Below, in pieces: positions 33,517 to 42,795 of a stretch of DNA of 64,000 nt (position 1 is the stretch's first letter; the number at the start of each line of letters is the position of its first letter). This stretch comes from Streptomyces sp. NBC_00654 (GTDB taxonomy: Bacteria > Actinomycetota > Actinomycetes > Streptomycetales > Streptomycetaceae): the NCBI RefSeq assembly GCF_026341775.1, contig NZ_JAPEOB010000001.1, positions 4,645,009-4,709,008 on the forward strand. The letters are read 5' to 3'. The notes under the pieces were generated by a model that worked only from the letters and a program-made list of their open reading frames with translations, ran no database searches and was not told the origin of the DNA. The translations under genes and the position numbers were made by a program.

Positions 33517-33741
33517 GTGACCAGCGCACCGATCGTCGTGCACCGGCCCTCCCGTGCGGGCGGTCGGAGAGTCACCGTGCACAGCCACGGCCTCGACGAG
33601 GTCCTCGGTACCGCCTACAGCGACCACGACCTGGTCGTGTTCCTCGAGGGCGCCGGCGTCGCCGAACCCGAGGCCATCCTGGACGACCCGCATTGGGTGG
33701 AGTGGCGCGGCGGCCCCGCCCACCAGTTCAGGGCCACTTGA
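33517..33741 (+). CDS. Small conserved-looking protein
   Basis: A 74-residue soluble protein read as VTSAPIVVHRPSRAGGRRVT, then LDEVLGTAYSDHDLVVFLEG and a final DDPHWVEWRGGPAHQF. The Gly/Arg turn and the end WVEWRGG resemble small Streptomyces proteins I recall without a function. GTG 33517 is the assumed start, but GGAGG lies only one base before it, so the in-frame GTG 33496 may be used. It is on its own. Confidence 0.55.
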   Translation: MTSAPIVVHRPSRAGGRRVTVHSHGLDEVLGTAYSDHDLVVFLEGAGVAEPEAILDDPHWVEWRGGPAHQFRAT

Positions 33742-34102
33742 CGTCCGCGACACGAGGTCGGACAGGAAGGTCCTGCCCGATCCCGCAGGTCAGTCGATCA
33801 GGCTATGCAGCCCTACCGTGCAGCCCCCAGCAGCGATGACACCGGCGAGCACTGCCATGGGGGTGGGACGCGATCAAGTGATCACCACGGAACGTGACAA
33901 CGACCCGTCAGCGGCGATGTCACACCCACTCACACCCGGCTTCGCGAGCCGTGTCGCACCGGTGTCCTTCTCCTCGTACATGGTGTGGATCTTTCGAATG
34001 GGGGTGAGACGCGAAAGGGGCACGGTGCGCGGAAGGGCAGCAGGGGACGGCCAGGGCGGGGATCCTGCTGTCTTCACCCCGACAAAAGAGGAGAAACAGC
34101 AG
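33742..34102. other. Upstream region of the DUF3761 protein
   Basis: There is no supported gene. The palindrome GTGATCAC near 33879-33886 and the nearby GATCAAGTGATC could bind a regulator. AAGAGGAG before 34103 is the ribosome site of the next gene. Confidence 0.35.
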
Positions 34103-34348
34103 ATGCTGACCAGAGTGCGTGCTGGCCTTGCCGGGCTCGTGGTTGCGGGAGCTTTGCTGGTGCCAGTGGGCGCCGCGCCCGATGCGGTCGCTGCTTCCTG
34201 TGCGCCCCACACCACTGGTGTATGCGGGGCTAACAACCCGCACCCGGCTGGGGCTACCGCGCTGTGCAAGGACGGCACCTACAGCTACAGCAAAAGCTTC
34301 CGCGGCACGTGCAGCCGTCACGAGGGCGTGCGGTACTGGTACCGGTAA
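34103..34348 (+). CDS. Secreted DUF3761-type protein
   Basis: An 81-residue precursor. MLTRVRAGLAGLVVAGALLV begins a signal peptide, cleaved around AVAAS (residues 27-32). The mature end ATALCKDGTYSYSKSFRGTC then SRHEGVRYWYR is the DUF3761 motif: a Cys pair around a Tyr/Ser-rich turn with a final aromatic strand. Such tiny secreted domains also occur as tails of nucleases and lipoproteins; function unknown. ATG 34103 follows AGAGGAG by about 10 bases. Confidence 0.8.
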   Translation: MLTRVRAGLAGLVVAGALLVPVGAAPDAVAASCAPHTTGVCGANNPHPAGATALCKDGTYSYSKSFRGTCSRHEGVRYWYR

Positions 34349-34356
34349 ACAGCTGA

Positions 34357-34524
34357 CGATCGGCGTTCACGCCGTATGTGTTCCGTACCGAATCCACGTG
34401 GCAGGCCATCGGCTCGTCGGTCATGCTCATCGGCACCGTCGGCTTCATCGCCGGGCTGATCCGGGCTGAGTTGCTGATCCGCTTGCTGAACCGGCGAACC
34501 AGCAGTGACGTCCCCGAGTCCTGA
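34357..34524 (+). pseudogene. C-terminal piece of a membrane protein
   Basis: The frame starts without an initiation codon after a stop at 34354 and reads FTPYVFRTESTWQAIGSSVM then LIGTVGFIAGLIRAELLIRL and ends VPES. It has one membrane helix and looks like the true end of a longer integral membrane protein. GTG 34378 could start a short product but has no ribosome site. Confidence 0.4.
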
Positions 34525-34534
34525 TGGCTCTGCG

Positions 34535-34795
34535 TCACGTGGTCCGCCCCAGCTGCGGCACGCTGTGAGCCGTCCCGTTCCGCTCGGCTCGTGCACGTCG
34601 TAGGGCAGCGGCCTCGGTGGCCGCAGCCTGACGACGGCGCTGGGCGCGGACCGCCTCGATCGGGGACGGCGCATCGTCCAGCACCGTCTCCGGAGCGGGG
34701 AACGCCTTGGCAGTGAGCGCGCGCATCGAACGGGTCTGCCGCTCAATGATCAGAGTGTCCACGAGCAAGGGGAAACGCCCGAAGGCTGTGGGCAC
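34535..34795 (-). pseudogene. Truncated gene with Arg/Ala-rich tail
   Basis: The minus-strand frame (GRFPLLVDTLIIERQTRSMR then ALTAKAFPAPETVLDD and an Arg/Ala-rich end) looks like the C-terminal part of a soluble protein. Its 5' side runs into an IS5 remnant at about 34800, so the start is lost. The family is not recognised. Confidence 0.4.
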
Positions 34796-34825
34796 TCGGT
34801 CCGTAAGCGGTTCGTGCGGGGCGGG

Positions 34826-35345
34826 GAGTGCCTGTCGGCGGCAAGGCCCGACTGAAGGCCGCGAAGCTGGGGCGTTCCCGGGGCGGGCTGACGTCCAAGA
34901 TCCATCTTGCGGTCGAGCGTCGCTGCCGACCGCTGTCGATCACCTCACCCCCGGACAGCCCGCAGTTCATTCCGGTCCTGCGCAAGATCAGGGTGCGTGG
35001 TCCGGTCGGCCGGCCCCGCTCTCGGCCCGACGCTGTCGCCGGGGACAAGGCGTACTCCTCCCGAGCCAACCGCGCTCACCTGCGCAAACGGAAGATCAAG
35101 GCGGTGATCCCGGAGAAGGCCGACCAGGCGGCCAACCGCCAGAAAAAGGGATCGGCCGGAGGCTGCCCGGTCGGCCACGACGCCACGCTCTACAAAGACT
35201 GCAACACCGTGGAGCGCGCCATCAACAGGTTCAGGAGTGGCGGGGGCTGGCTACCCGTTACGACACGACACCCGAAAGCTACGAAGCCGGACTGCACCTA
35301 CGCGGCGCAATCATCTGGCTCCGCAGCCTCCCGGCGACCCCATGA
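34826..35345 (+). pseudogene. IS5-family transposase, C-terminal remnant
   Basis: The frame encodes KLGRSRGGLTSKIHLAVERR, DAVAGDKAYSSRANRAHLRK and KDCNTVERAINRFR, then shifts frame near 35220 to EWRGLATRYDTTPESYEAGL and IIWLRSLPATP. These are the DDE-core segments of the IS5 family. The N-terminal half is missing. It is of a different subgroup from the IS at 18927. Confidence 0.75.
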
Positions 35346-35416
35346 TCCCGACTCAGAACAGGCCCTAGCAGGGAACGAAGCCGCCCGGGGCGGAACATCA
35401 AACCTGGTGCCGGAGT

Positions 35417-37768
35417 TCAGGGGTGGGGGTGGTCGGCAAGCCATTGTTGAAGTTCGCGGTGGCGGAACTGGTAGCCGGGCCCGCTGTAGCGAAGGAGACC
35501 GGCGGTGACGGTCCAGTCGAGGAAGATGCCGAGGCGGAAGGGCAGCTTGCCGCGTGAGCACAGCAGGAACACCCCGTACCTCCGCGCCGCGCCAGCGAAC
35601 CCGCTCGCGAGCCCGACCACAAGTCCAACCATGCACGCGGCCGTGAATCCGGCTAGGAGTCCGGCCGTGAGTCCGGCTGGGAGTCCGGCCGTGCGTCCGA
35701 TCAGGAGTCCGGCCGTGAGCCCGACTAGGAGTCCGGCCGTGAGTCCGGCCAGGGGCCCGACCAGAAGTCCGTAGACCATGTCGTCGCGGATAATTTCCCG
35801 AGGGTTGGCCACGGTGGTTGGCTCCCCTTTGAGCCCGCGCATGAATCCACCCGCGAGCCCGCCGACAAGCGCGAGCGCGAGCGCGAGCCAGAGCCCGAAC
35901 CAGACCCCGAGCCAGACCCCGAGCCCGAGGTTGACCACAAGCCCAACCGTGAACCAGCCCCTGAACCAGGCCTTGAATCCGTCTGCGAACCCACCTGCCA
36001 GCCCGCCCATGAATCCGCCGATAAGACCGGTCTCGATGCTTAGCGCCATTACGGCCGCGTCCGTGATGGCGTCCGTGATGGCGTCCGCGATGCCGATGCT
36101 GTCTGGGATGCCGATGCTGTTCGTGATGACGTCCGTGATGGCAATCGTGAAGCCGACGGTGAACCAGGTCTTGAATCCGGCCCAGAACCTGGCTGTGAAC
36201 CCGCCCTGGAGTGTTCCCCGGGTAATGCGGAATCGGTTGGGCCGGAGTGTCGGGCGGAATGCGATGATGCCGGTGAACGCAGTGAACGCGACGAAGAGGA
36301 TGACCGGAAATTTGTAGTTCCCAAGAACCGGGCTAGCGAAAAACCAAACAAAGCCGGTCTCGGCGAGGGCGAAGGAAAAGGCGTAGGCAGAGTCGGAGGC
36401 GAAGACGGTGGCGAGGTAGCAGGCGGGAGCGAGGGTGAGGGTGGTGAGGAGGAGGTCGGCGATACGGACGCGGGTGGTGCCGGCGAGGGTCCAGAGGTGG
36501 TGGAGGGTGATGTCGGTGGCCGGGGCGTTTGTAGTGGTGCCGGTGAGGTGGCCGGTGAGGTGGTGGAGCCAGCGGTGGACGTCGTCGGGCTGGTAGTGGT
36601 GGGGGTTGGGGGTGTTGGCAACAGCGGAGGGGAGGTAGCGGGCCAGGAGGTGCTGGTCGAGGTCGTGCCCGTCGGGGTGGTGGAGGAGTTCTGAGGGGTT
36701 GCCGTCGCGGTGGTAGACGGTGGCGGTCAGACACAGCCGCCAGGGCGTGGACAGGGTGGTGGCGAGTGGGCCGGCGGGCTGGGTGTCGAGGTGGTCGATC
36801 AGGGGCTGCCAGCGGGGTGCGTCACGGGCCCGGTCACGGAGGTAGGCGACAGCATGACGGGTGTCGATGGGGGCGATGGCGATGCGGGCGGCGTCGATCA
36901 GCCGGGACACGGGGGCGAATGCGTCGTAGTGCCCGGTGCGGCAAGTCAGGACGAGAGGCCCTGCCTCCAGACCGTCCTGGTAGGCATTGAGCGCCTCCAG
37001 AGCCGCGCGGGCGCGGGGCGCCTCGGGGTCGGGGGTGCCGTCCGTACGCAGGGGGTCCATCTCGTCCAGCCCGTCCAGGACCGGCAGCACCATCCCGTGA
37101 GCGACCAGTCCGGCAGCCATCCCGGTGGGCCATTTATAGGCCTCGACCAGACGCTGCACCAGCAGGGTGGTCAGGGGCTGGGTAGTGTCCCACTGGGCCA
37201 GCGGGATCCGGACTGGGACGGGATCGCCCTCGCCGCGGTGTTTGATGAGGGCGAGCATGAGTTCCAGGGCCAGGACAGTCTTGCCTGCCCCGGGAGCACC
37301 GGTGACGACCAGACGCCGGGGCTGGGTGGAGCGGTAGTACTCCAGGACATCGGGCAGGGTAGCGGGCCCGTCATCGAATGTACGCCCGGCCGGCGGAGCT
37401 GTCGCGACCCGTGCGGTCGCGGAATGCAGAACATAGGTGAGATTGATGCGCCGGGTGTCGGCACCGAGCAACTGCGACCGTACCCGGCTCTCGCTCTCCC
37501 GGACCTGCCGGGCGAGCTTTCCGGCACGGCTACGCGCGAGCTCAACACCATTGTCCTCGGCCGACTTACGCAGCGCCACGACAGCGATCACCAGACCGAT
37601 CACACCGATCGGAACACCGAGGAGGGTCGCAGTATCGGGAGGCTCGTGCTTTTCGTCGGCGATGATGGCCCATACGGCGAAAGCCACACTCGCCACGACC
37701 ATCACCGCACAAACAGCGCGCACAGCCTGCCACTTACGCCGATCACGGCGCTCCCCTAATACGAGCAT
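35417..37768 (-). CDS. NACHT NTPase with Gly-rich membrane C-terminus
   Basis: A 783-residue protein from ATG 37768 (the frame is open 21 codons further). Two membrane helices lie at about 13-36 and 49-66. The NACHT P-loop is VVTGAPGAGKTVLALELMLA (about 156-175) and Walker B is VLPVLDGLDEMDPL (about 225-238), with the Gly-Leu-Asp-Glu typical of NACHT. LTCRTGHYDAF is the sensor arginine strand. From about residue 430 there are many hydrophobic helices, and 573-713 is a run of Gly/Ala/Leu repeats (GLTAGLLVGLTAGLLIGRTA). NACHT proteins are STAND-class sensors in bacterial defence and host immunity. The membrane-buried C-terminus suggests a pore-forming or membrane-perturbing output, an inference. 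It is a single gene. Confidence 0.85.
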   Translation of the reverse strand: MLVLGERRDRRKWQAVRAVCAVMVVASVAFAVWAIIADEKHEPPDTATLLGVPIGVIGLVIAVVALRKSAEDNGVELARSRAGKLARQVRESESRVRSQLLGADTRRINLTYVLHSATARVATAPPAGRTFDDGPATLPDVLEYYRSTQPRRLVVTGAPGAGKTVLALELMLALIKHRGEGDPVPVRIPLAQWDTTQPLTTLLVQRLVEAYKWPTGMAAGLVAHGMVLPVLDGLDEMDPLRTDGTPDPEAPRARAALEALNAYQDGLEAGPLVLTCRTGHYDAFAPVSRLIDAARIAIAPIDTRHAVAYLRDRARDAPRWQPLIDHLDTQPAGPLATTLSTPWRLCLTATVYHRDGNPSELLHHPDGHDLDQHLLARYLPSAVANTPNPHHYQPDDVHRWLHHLTGHLTGTTTNAPATDITLHHLWTLAGTTRVRIADLLLTTLTLAPACYLATVFASDSAYAFSFALAETGFVWFFASPVLGNYKFPVILFVAFTAFTGIIAFRPTLRPNRFRITRGTLQGGFTARFWAGFKTWFTVGFTIAITDVITNSIGIPDSIGIADAITDAITDAAVMALSIETGLIGGFMGGLAGGFADGFKAWFRGWFTVGLVVNLGLGVWLGVWFGLWLALALALVGGLAGGFMRGLKGEPTTVANPREIIRDDMVYGLLVGPLAGLTAGLLVGLTAGLLIGRTAGLPAGLTAGLLAGFTAACMVGLVVGLASGFAGAARRYGVFLLCSRGKLPFRLGIFLDWTVTAGLLRYSGPGYQFRHRELQQWLADHPHP

Positions 37769-38271
37769 CCCCCGATCATGCCGCCTCGCTGGGCACATCG
37801 TGACCCGTTCGGCTCGCTTCGTGAACGCCACCCACGCCCCTGGCCGCAGCTACTCAACCTGCCGACGCTACCGCGCTATGGCCCCGCGATGGACGCCTAC
37901 CCGCAGCGCTGGAGCGCACTGCCCGCTGCGTCCAGAACCGTGCCCATCTCGTGCGGGCACCCTGCACGCGGCTGGACCGCTTCACGGAGCCCTTCCCACC
38001 GCCACGTAGCCCGCAGGGGAGCAGCCCAGGATCTACAACGCACTCCAGTGCGATGCCACGGCGTCCAGGCCCACGACATCAAACTGGAGTGCGTGTAGGC
38101 CCTGGGACGCGGTACCGCTGGCCCGGGTCAGCGGAAGACCCGTTCGACGTCGGCTGACCTGGCTGCGTAGGTGAGAACTGGCTCTGGTCCACTTCTTGTG
38201 GTGCGTTCACGCTCGGTGATGTGGCTGAGACTGCGTCGGTTCGGTTGACGCTGAGATCTATGCTCGGACAC
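37769..38271. other. Intergenic region with a long inverted repeat
   Basis: There is no supported gene. It holds the divergent starts of the NACHT gene and the acetyltransferase, and the inverted repeat described separately at 38033-38098. Confidence 0.4.
38033..38098. repeat. 16-bp inverted repeat with 33-base spacer
   Basis: CTACAACGCACTCCAGT (38033-38049) and ACTGGAGTGCGTGTAG (38083-38098) are complementary apart from one bulged A; the inner 11 bp are perfect. It could be a terminator, an operator for the divergent genes, or the ends of a deleted element. Confidence 0.6.
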
Positions 38272-38778
38272 ATGATCGAGACTGAGCGGTTGCTCCTGCG
38301 ACCTCTTCGTGTGTCTGACCTCGACGTTTTCGTCGAGCTTCATGCTGACCCGCTGGTCAACCGCTTCGTCGGAGCCTTCTCGCGTCAACAGGCGCTGGAA
38401 CGGCTCACTGGGATCGAGCGGCAGTGGGATGAACGAGGTCATGGTCTGTGCGCCATTGAGCTCAAGTCGAGCGGCGCATTCGTCGGTCGAAGCGGTCTGC
38501 AGTACTGGGAACAGTTCGATGAAGTGGAACTGGGTTGGACCCTCCGAGCGGATCACTGGGGGCACGGGTATGCGACCGAGGCCGCTCAATCGTGCCTGGA
38601 CTGGGGTTTTGCCACGCTTGAAAACGACTACTTCACGGCTCTCATGCGGCCGGGCAACGAGGCATCGGTGAAGGTGGCCGAGCGTCTGGGGTTCTCGCCG
38701 CGTCGCGAGGACCAGCTGCAGGGCAGCCCAGTCACGGTGTATGCCCTGGATCGCCCAGCCAGTCTGCCCTCTCGTTGA
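38272..38778 (+). CDS. GNAT N-acetyltransferase (RimJ/RimL type)
   Basis: A 168-residue enzyme. The start MIETERLLLRPLRVSDLDVF is typical for this subgroup, and VELGWTLRADHWGHGYATEA (about residues 85-104) holds the acetyl-CoA pyrophosphate-binding G-x-G-x-A loop. MRPGNEASVKVAERLGF (about 124-140) is the C-terminal N-x-A-S motif. It transfers acetyl from acetyl-CoA to an amine; the substrate is unknown. ATG 38272 was chosen because upstream frame is not family-like; ATG 38263 is possible. Transcribed alone. Confidence 0.85.
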   Translation: MIETERLLLRPLRVSDLDVFVELHADPLVNRFVGAFSRQQALERLTGIERQWDERGHGLCAIELKSSGAFVGRSGLQYWEQFDEVELGWTLRADHWGHGYATEAAQSCLDWGFATLENDYFTALMRPGNEASVKVAERLGFSPRREDQLQGSPVTVYALDRPASLPSR

Positions 38779-38791
38779 TCCTCCGCATGAG

Positions 38792-39235
38792 TCACGAGAG
38801 CAGGACTCTCTTCCTCAACAGGGCGAATCCTGCGCGGCCGAAAATCTGACGCTTGAGCATCTTGATCCGGTTGACATGGCCCTCAACGACACCCGAGTTC
38901 CACGGTTGTGTGAGGCCGGCGGTGACGGCGTCGAGGTCGCGTTCGAGGTGCTGAGCGAACCGGCGGAGACTGGGCAGCTCGGTGCTGGTGGCCGCTTCGA
39001 TCCATGTCGGCAGCTGGTCGCCTTGCAGGTGGGTGAGCATGTGGGCGAAGGAGCGGACATGCTCAGCGAGTGCTGCCACCTCAGGGCAGTTGGCCAGGAC
39101 GGCCTTGAGCTGGAGCCGGTCGCCCTCGGCCAGGGCGTCGGGGTGGGTGAGGATCCAGCGGGCGACGGCGCGGGCCGAAGGCGGCCGAGGTCCGACCGGT
39201 TGGTCTGACTGTAACCACGGACTTCGACCCGCCAT
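38792..39235 (-). pseudogene. ISL3-family transposase, C-terminal part
   Basis: The frame reads AVARWILTHPDALAEGDRLQ, EVAALAEHVRSFAHMLTHLQ and the signature LTQPWNSGVVEGHVNRIKML then KRQIFGRAGFALLRKRVLLS, which is the ISL3 C-terminus with the catalytic Glu in VVEGHVN. The N-terminal two thirds are missing beyond 39235, so it is inactive. Confidence 0.85.
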
Positions 39236-39315
39236 TGCCCGTGATCAGGAATGCCGGGTTACGTCGTTTTCCCGACCGCTTATGACCATGCGTCATGCCC
39301 TCTGCCGGACACGGT

Positions 39316-39410
39316 GCCGACAGCACGAGACCCCGGGGGATGATGCCCGGGGTCTCTCTGTGCAGTGCCGTTCGTCCGGTTCAACGACCGGCCGCAGCTG
39401 GTGTCACGCC
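39316..39410. repeat. Structured intergenic repeat, copy D
   Basis: The stem GAGACCCCGGG / CCCGGGGTCTC has the 8-base loop GGATGATG. The middle block is shortened (TGTGCAGTGCCGTTCG in place of the GACATGACGTGACGTC block), but the small hairpin CCGGTTCAACGACCGG and the GGTGTCACG end are kept. The GTCACGCCC end holds the stop codon of the helicase on the minus strand. Confidence 0.8.
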
Positions 39411-42064
39411 CATTCCATCCCGAGCTCGGCGAGGGCCTGGCGTTGTTCGGGGGTGAGCTGGTGGCGTCGGGTTTTGGTGTTGCTGATGAATACGCCGAGT
39501 TTCACGACGTGCTTCTGGCCGTCGACCTCGACGGGTTCTTCGTGTTTCCTCGGGACGGGCCGTTCGTGTCCTTCGCGCTGGAGGTACTGCGCAAGGGCCG
39601 CGACTCCCCGCCGGAACGGCGCCGACAAACCGCCCGCCCCCTTCGCCACGCGTGTTGTCACCGGGGCGGGTTCCGGCTCGTCCGGTGTCACGCCGAGCCT
39701 GCCGAGGCGTTCCTGCTGCTCATCGCTCAGCTGCGCCCAGGTGTGCGCCTTCCGCTGCTGCGCCAGCCATTTCCCCAGGTCGTCGCCTTCGAAGAGGACA
39801 CCGGGCTGGATGTCGGGGAGGTTTCCGCTGGCCTCGGTGTCGGCAAGATCAGCGAGGACCCGGTGGTGCCGTTGCCAGTCGAGTGGCCACAAACAGTTCC
39901 AGTCTTCATCGATGGCGGCCAGCTGCATGGCGCGTGTCCCGGCCCGTTCCGGGTCTTTGCCCAGGCCGTCCTTCCTCCGCAGGTTGGCCATGAGCTGCCC
40001 GATCGCTACCAGTTCGTCGTCCGCCTCGCCCCACACGGCGTCCTGCCGCGGCGCCAGATGCCCGTGGGCCCGGTGGAAAGACCGCAGCGCGGCGAGCTTC
40101 GCTTCCCACGCCTCGTCGCCGGGCTCCCAGACCATGCTCTCCTGGTCGAGGAGTTCCTTGCGGTGGTCGTCGAGCTCACCGGCGCGCAGCGCACGCCGCT
40201 GCTGGTGGACCCACCGGCCGAGGGGGAACCGGGTGACGCCGACTTCGGTCTCGGTGTCGTACGGCACCGCGTACAGCCCCGCAATCTCGTGCTCTTCCCT
40301 CCACCGTCGCAGTGCCTGGTATCCGTCGAGCCACACCAGTGACTCCGGCCGGAACACCCGGGTCCGGAGAAACGCCGCGATCGTCGCCGGGTCACGCGGC
40401 GTCGAGAAGTGCAGCAGCGCCGACTCGACCACGGCCTCCGTGCCGTCCTCCAGGGCGACGGCCTCACCCTCGCCCTCGGCCGGGATGATCCGCCCGTCCT
40501 CGTCCCGCTGAATGTGCACCGGCCGTTCCCGGCTGCTCCGTGTCAGGGCACGGGAGGCGAGTTGCTCGACCAGGCGCTCATCATGAGAGCGGAGGCCCTG
40601 AAGGAGGGCTACAAGGGGTGCAAATGAGGCGGAGGCGACCATGTCGGTGGGGTCCTCACCAGGCTGCAGGAACACTGGGACGATGATCCTGGCGACCTTC
40701 GTCGTCCCGTCCGGGTTCGGGCGCAGCGCACGTCCGATGTTCTGGACGATCTCGACCTGCGACCCGCGGGTGTCCGCGAAGCAGACGGCTTCGACGCCGC
40801 GTTCGCCGACGATGTCGACGCCTTCCCCGAGGATGCGTACGGAGGCGAGGAATGCCCGGTGCACGCGGCGGTCCTCCGCATCGATCCCGTTGGCGAACTG
40901 GCGGAGGACTTCGCGCCGCTCGCTCACGAGGTGGTCGCCGCACAGCCAGTTCGCCCAGACCCGGTCCGGCGGGACATGCCGGTACGGTTCCAGGTCGTAG
41001 AGCTCCGCCTTGATCGAGGACGTCGGCAGCTTGGCGGCGTCCTTGAGGAACCGGTCGGACGCCTCGGTCGCGTAGAGCTCGGCGGCGGTCTCGGGCAGCT
41101 TCTCCGCGAAGACTCGGGCCTCCTCGACCCGCTGGTGGAACGTCAGCACGGTGCGCAGATTGTGGGCGGCCGCGTGCTCCAGGAGCGCGGTCTGCAAAAG
41201 GGCGAGGCGCCGGCCGCGCAGCGCTTCCTCGGACAGGCCGAGGACTGGTTCGGGGTCGCGGATCTCGATCACGTCGATCTCAAAGCCCGCGAGTACGCCC
41301 CGTTCGACGCTCTCCGAGAGCCCCAGCTCGAAAATCCACTCGCCGTAAGGGCCAACCGGATCGCTGCTCATGCTCGCGATCTCCAGTTCCTTACCGTCCT
41401 TGCCCTTCTGCGGCCGCGGCGAGGCCAGGATCCGCGGGGTGGCGGTGAGGTACAGGCGGAAGTCAGCCGGGATGCGGGCGTTGTCGTGGATCGCTGCCCA
41501 CGGACGGCCAAGGTCACCGGCTGTGGAGTGCGCTTCGTCGATGATGGCAAGGTCGAAGCCGCTCATGGACTGCCCGTACAGCCGCTCACCACCCGCGAGA
41601 GCGGCCTCCAGCGGCCCCCGCACCCTCTCCTGACCCACCGGGGCATCGACATCCTCCCGGTCCACGAGGGAGGCGTACGTGGCGAACACCACCACCGGCC
41701 CGCGCCCGGCCCACAACGCCAACTGGATCGGGTTCGTGGTCGTGTTCACCCCGAGCGCCTCCAGGACGTCGTCCTTCTCCAGCGAACACACCGCGACCAT
41801 CGGCCCGTTGTGGCCGACCCTGCGCCAGACGAGGGCGGTCTGCACGAGGAGGTCCAGGGTGGGGATCATGACGAGGATCCGGCCGTCCCGGAAGTTGTCC
41901 AGGGCGGCCCACGCGGCGGTGATGGTCTTGCCGGACCCGGTGGCCGACACGACCGTGGCGCGGGCACCGCTCTCCGAGACGGCCGTTCTTGCAGGGAACC
42001 CCACCCACTTGCGGATGCGCGCGTTCGCATCCACCTGGTGTTCCCGAAGCTGAATAGCGGCCAT
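39404..42064 (-). CDS. SF2 helicase with helicase-associated repeats, copy 1
   Basis: An 886-residue protein from ATG 42064 (MAAIQLREHQVDANARIRKW). The first RecA domain has Walker A VVSATGSGKTITAAW (about 38-52), DEAH (176-179) and TATPRILASP (about 207-216). The second domain has GEGVDIVGERGVEAVCFADT and EIVQNIGRALRPN (about 430-470). The last 300 residues are three or more helicase-associated repeats of about 65 residues with W and G-x-L-x-P patterns. It is an ATP-dependent translocase on nucleic acid. AAAGGGA lies upstream. A second copy at 61304 differs by about 55 residues with no gaps. The family is widespread on actinobacterial mobile DNA; its role is unknown, with anti-phage or element maintenance as possibilities. 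Confidence 0.9.
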   Translation of the reverse strand: MAAIQLREHQVDANARIRKWVGFPARTAVSESGARATVVSATGSGKTITAAWAALDNFRDGRILVMIPTLDLLVQTALVWRRVGHNGPMVAVCSLEKDDVLEALGVNTTTNPIQLALWAGRGPVVVFATYASLVDREDVDAPVGQERVRGPLEAALAGGERLYGQSMSGFDLAIIDEAHSTAGDLGRPWAAIHDNARIPADFRLYLTATPRILASPRPQKGKDGKELEIASMSSDPVGPYGEWIFELGLSESVERGVLAGFEIDVIEIRDPEPVLGLSEEALRGRRLALLQTALLEHAAAHNLRTVLTFHQRVEEARVFAEKLPETAAELYATEASDRFLKDAAKLPTSSIKAELYDLEPYRHVPPDRVWANWLCGDHLVSERREVLRQFANGIDAEDRRVHRAFLASVRILGEGVDIVGERGVEAVCFADTRGSQVEIVQNIGRALRPNPDGTTKVARIIVPVFLQPGEDPTDMVASASFAPLVALLQGLRSHDERLVEQLASRALTRSSRERPVHIQRDEDGRIIPAEGEGEAVALEDGTEAVVESALLHFSTPRDPATIAAFLRTRVFRPESLVWLDGYQALRRWREEHEIAGLYAVPYDTETEVGVTRFPLGRWVHQQRRALRAGELDDHRKELLDQESMVWEPGDEAWEAKLAALRSFHRAHGHLAPRQDAVWGEADDELVAIGQLMANLRRKDGLGKDPERAGTRAMQLAAIDEDWNCLWPLDWQRHHRVLADLADTEASGNLPDIQPGVLFEGDDLGKWLAQQRKAHTWAQLSDEQQERLGRLGVTPDEPEPAPVTTRVAKGAGGLSAPFRRGVAALAQYLQREGHERPVPRKHEEPVEVDGQKHVVKLGVFISNTKTRRHQLTPEQRQALAELGMEWA

Positions 42065-42231
42065 TCCTTGACGTCCCTTTCTAGAAGTTGTGCGGCGCGA
42101 ACGGCGGAACGGCGAGGACGCCCGCTGAGCCGACCGCGCCGTGCTGCGCGAGCTGGGGGAGGGCCTGCTCCACGGTGGGGCCTGTGCGCTCGGACACCGT
42201 AAGGAGCCGGCGGCCGGCAACACGGGTGGGG

Positions 42232-42705
42232 TCAGTTCCTCATCATGCGCAGGGCGATGGGGCGTGACACGGCCGGGGCGGCGCGGCGGGCGAGCTCGTT
42301 GGCGCCGTGCCCCCGGGACCGGGCGGTGCGCAGGGCTTCGGCGAGCTGGTCTTCGGCAGCGCTGGTCTGGGCGGCCAGCCATCGCATGCGGTCGCGTGCG
42401 GCGTCCACGGCGTCGAGTTCGACGGCCGGGTCCTCCAGCTCGGTGCAGTGCACTGTGGTGAACGGTTCGCCGTAGCCGTCGGGTGCGTCGGCGAAGGCGA
42501 CGGTGACGCGGAGCTTGGGGTTTCCGTACTCGTCGGTGAGTTCGTCGCCGGAGAGGTCCTCGTCACTGATCCAGTTGCGGAGCACGGTCCGGCCGTAGTC
42601 GCCGGTGGTGCCCTCATGCTCCTCCGGGGCGTCGCCGGTGATGACGGTGAACCATTCGGGCTGCTCGCCGGAGGCGGCGGCTTCGATCGTGTGCAGGAGC
42701 TGCAT
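42232..42705 (-). CDS. Hypothetical protein upstream of helicase copy 1
   Basis: A 157-residue acidic protein. MQLLHTIEAAASGEQPEWFT begins it; the middle FADAPDGYGEPFTTVHCTEL suggests a beta-sheet and the last 60 residues form a long helix ending in RRAAPAVSRPIALRMMRN. ATG 42705 has GGGAGG 8 bases upstream. It is co-oriented with the helicase, 167 bp away, so the two may share a transcript. No family recognised. Confidence 0.65.
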   Translation of the reverse strand: MQLLHTIEAAASGEQPEWFTVITGDAPEEHEGTTGDYGRTVLRNWISDEDLSGDELTDEYGNPKLRVTVAFADAPDGYGEPFTTVHCTELEDPAVELDAVDAARDRMRWLAAQTSAAEDQLAEALRTARSRGHGANELARRAAPAVSRPIALRMMRN

Positions 42706-42795
42706 GAGTGGGGTCCTCCCGTTGCTGCGATACCACCACCATAGCGGTCAACACTTTGACCGGTCAAGATGTTAACCGCCTATCTGGGTGGGGTT

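Noticed and set aside
35640..35760. Tandem DNA repeat as an independent element
   Set aside because: It is the coding sequence of the Gly/Leu/Ala repeats in the NACHT protein and stays in frame.
40859..42202. Plus-strand frame of 447 codons opposite the helicase
   Set aside because: It is a shadow of the helicase gene; no recognisable motif and Arg/Gly/Val composition.
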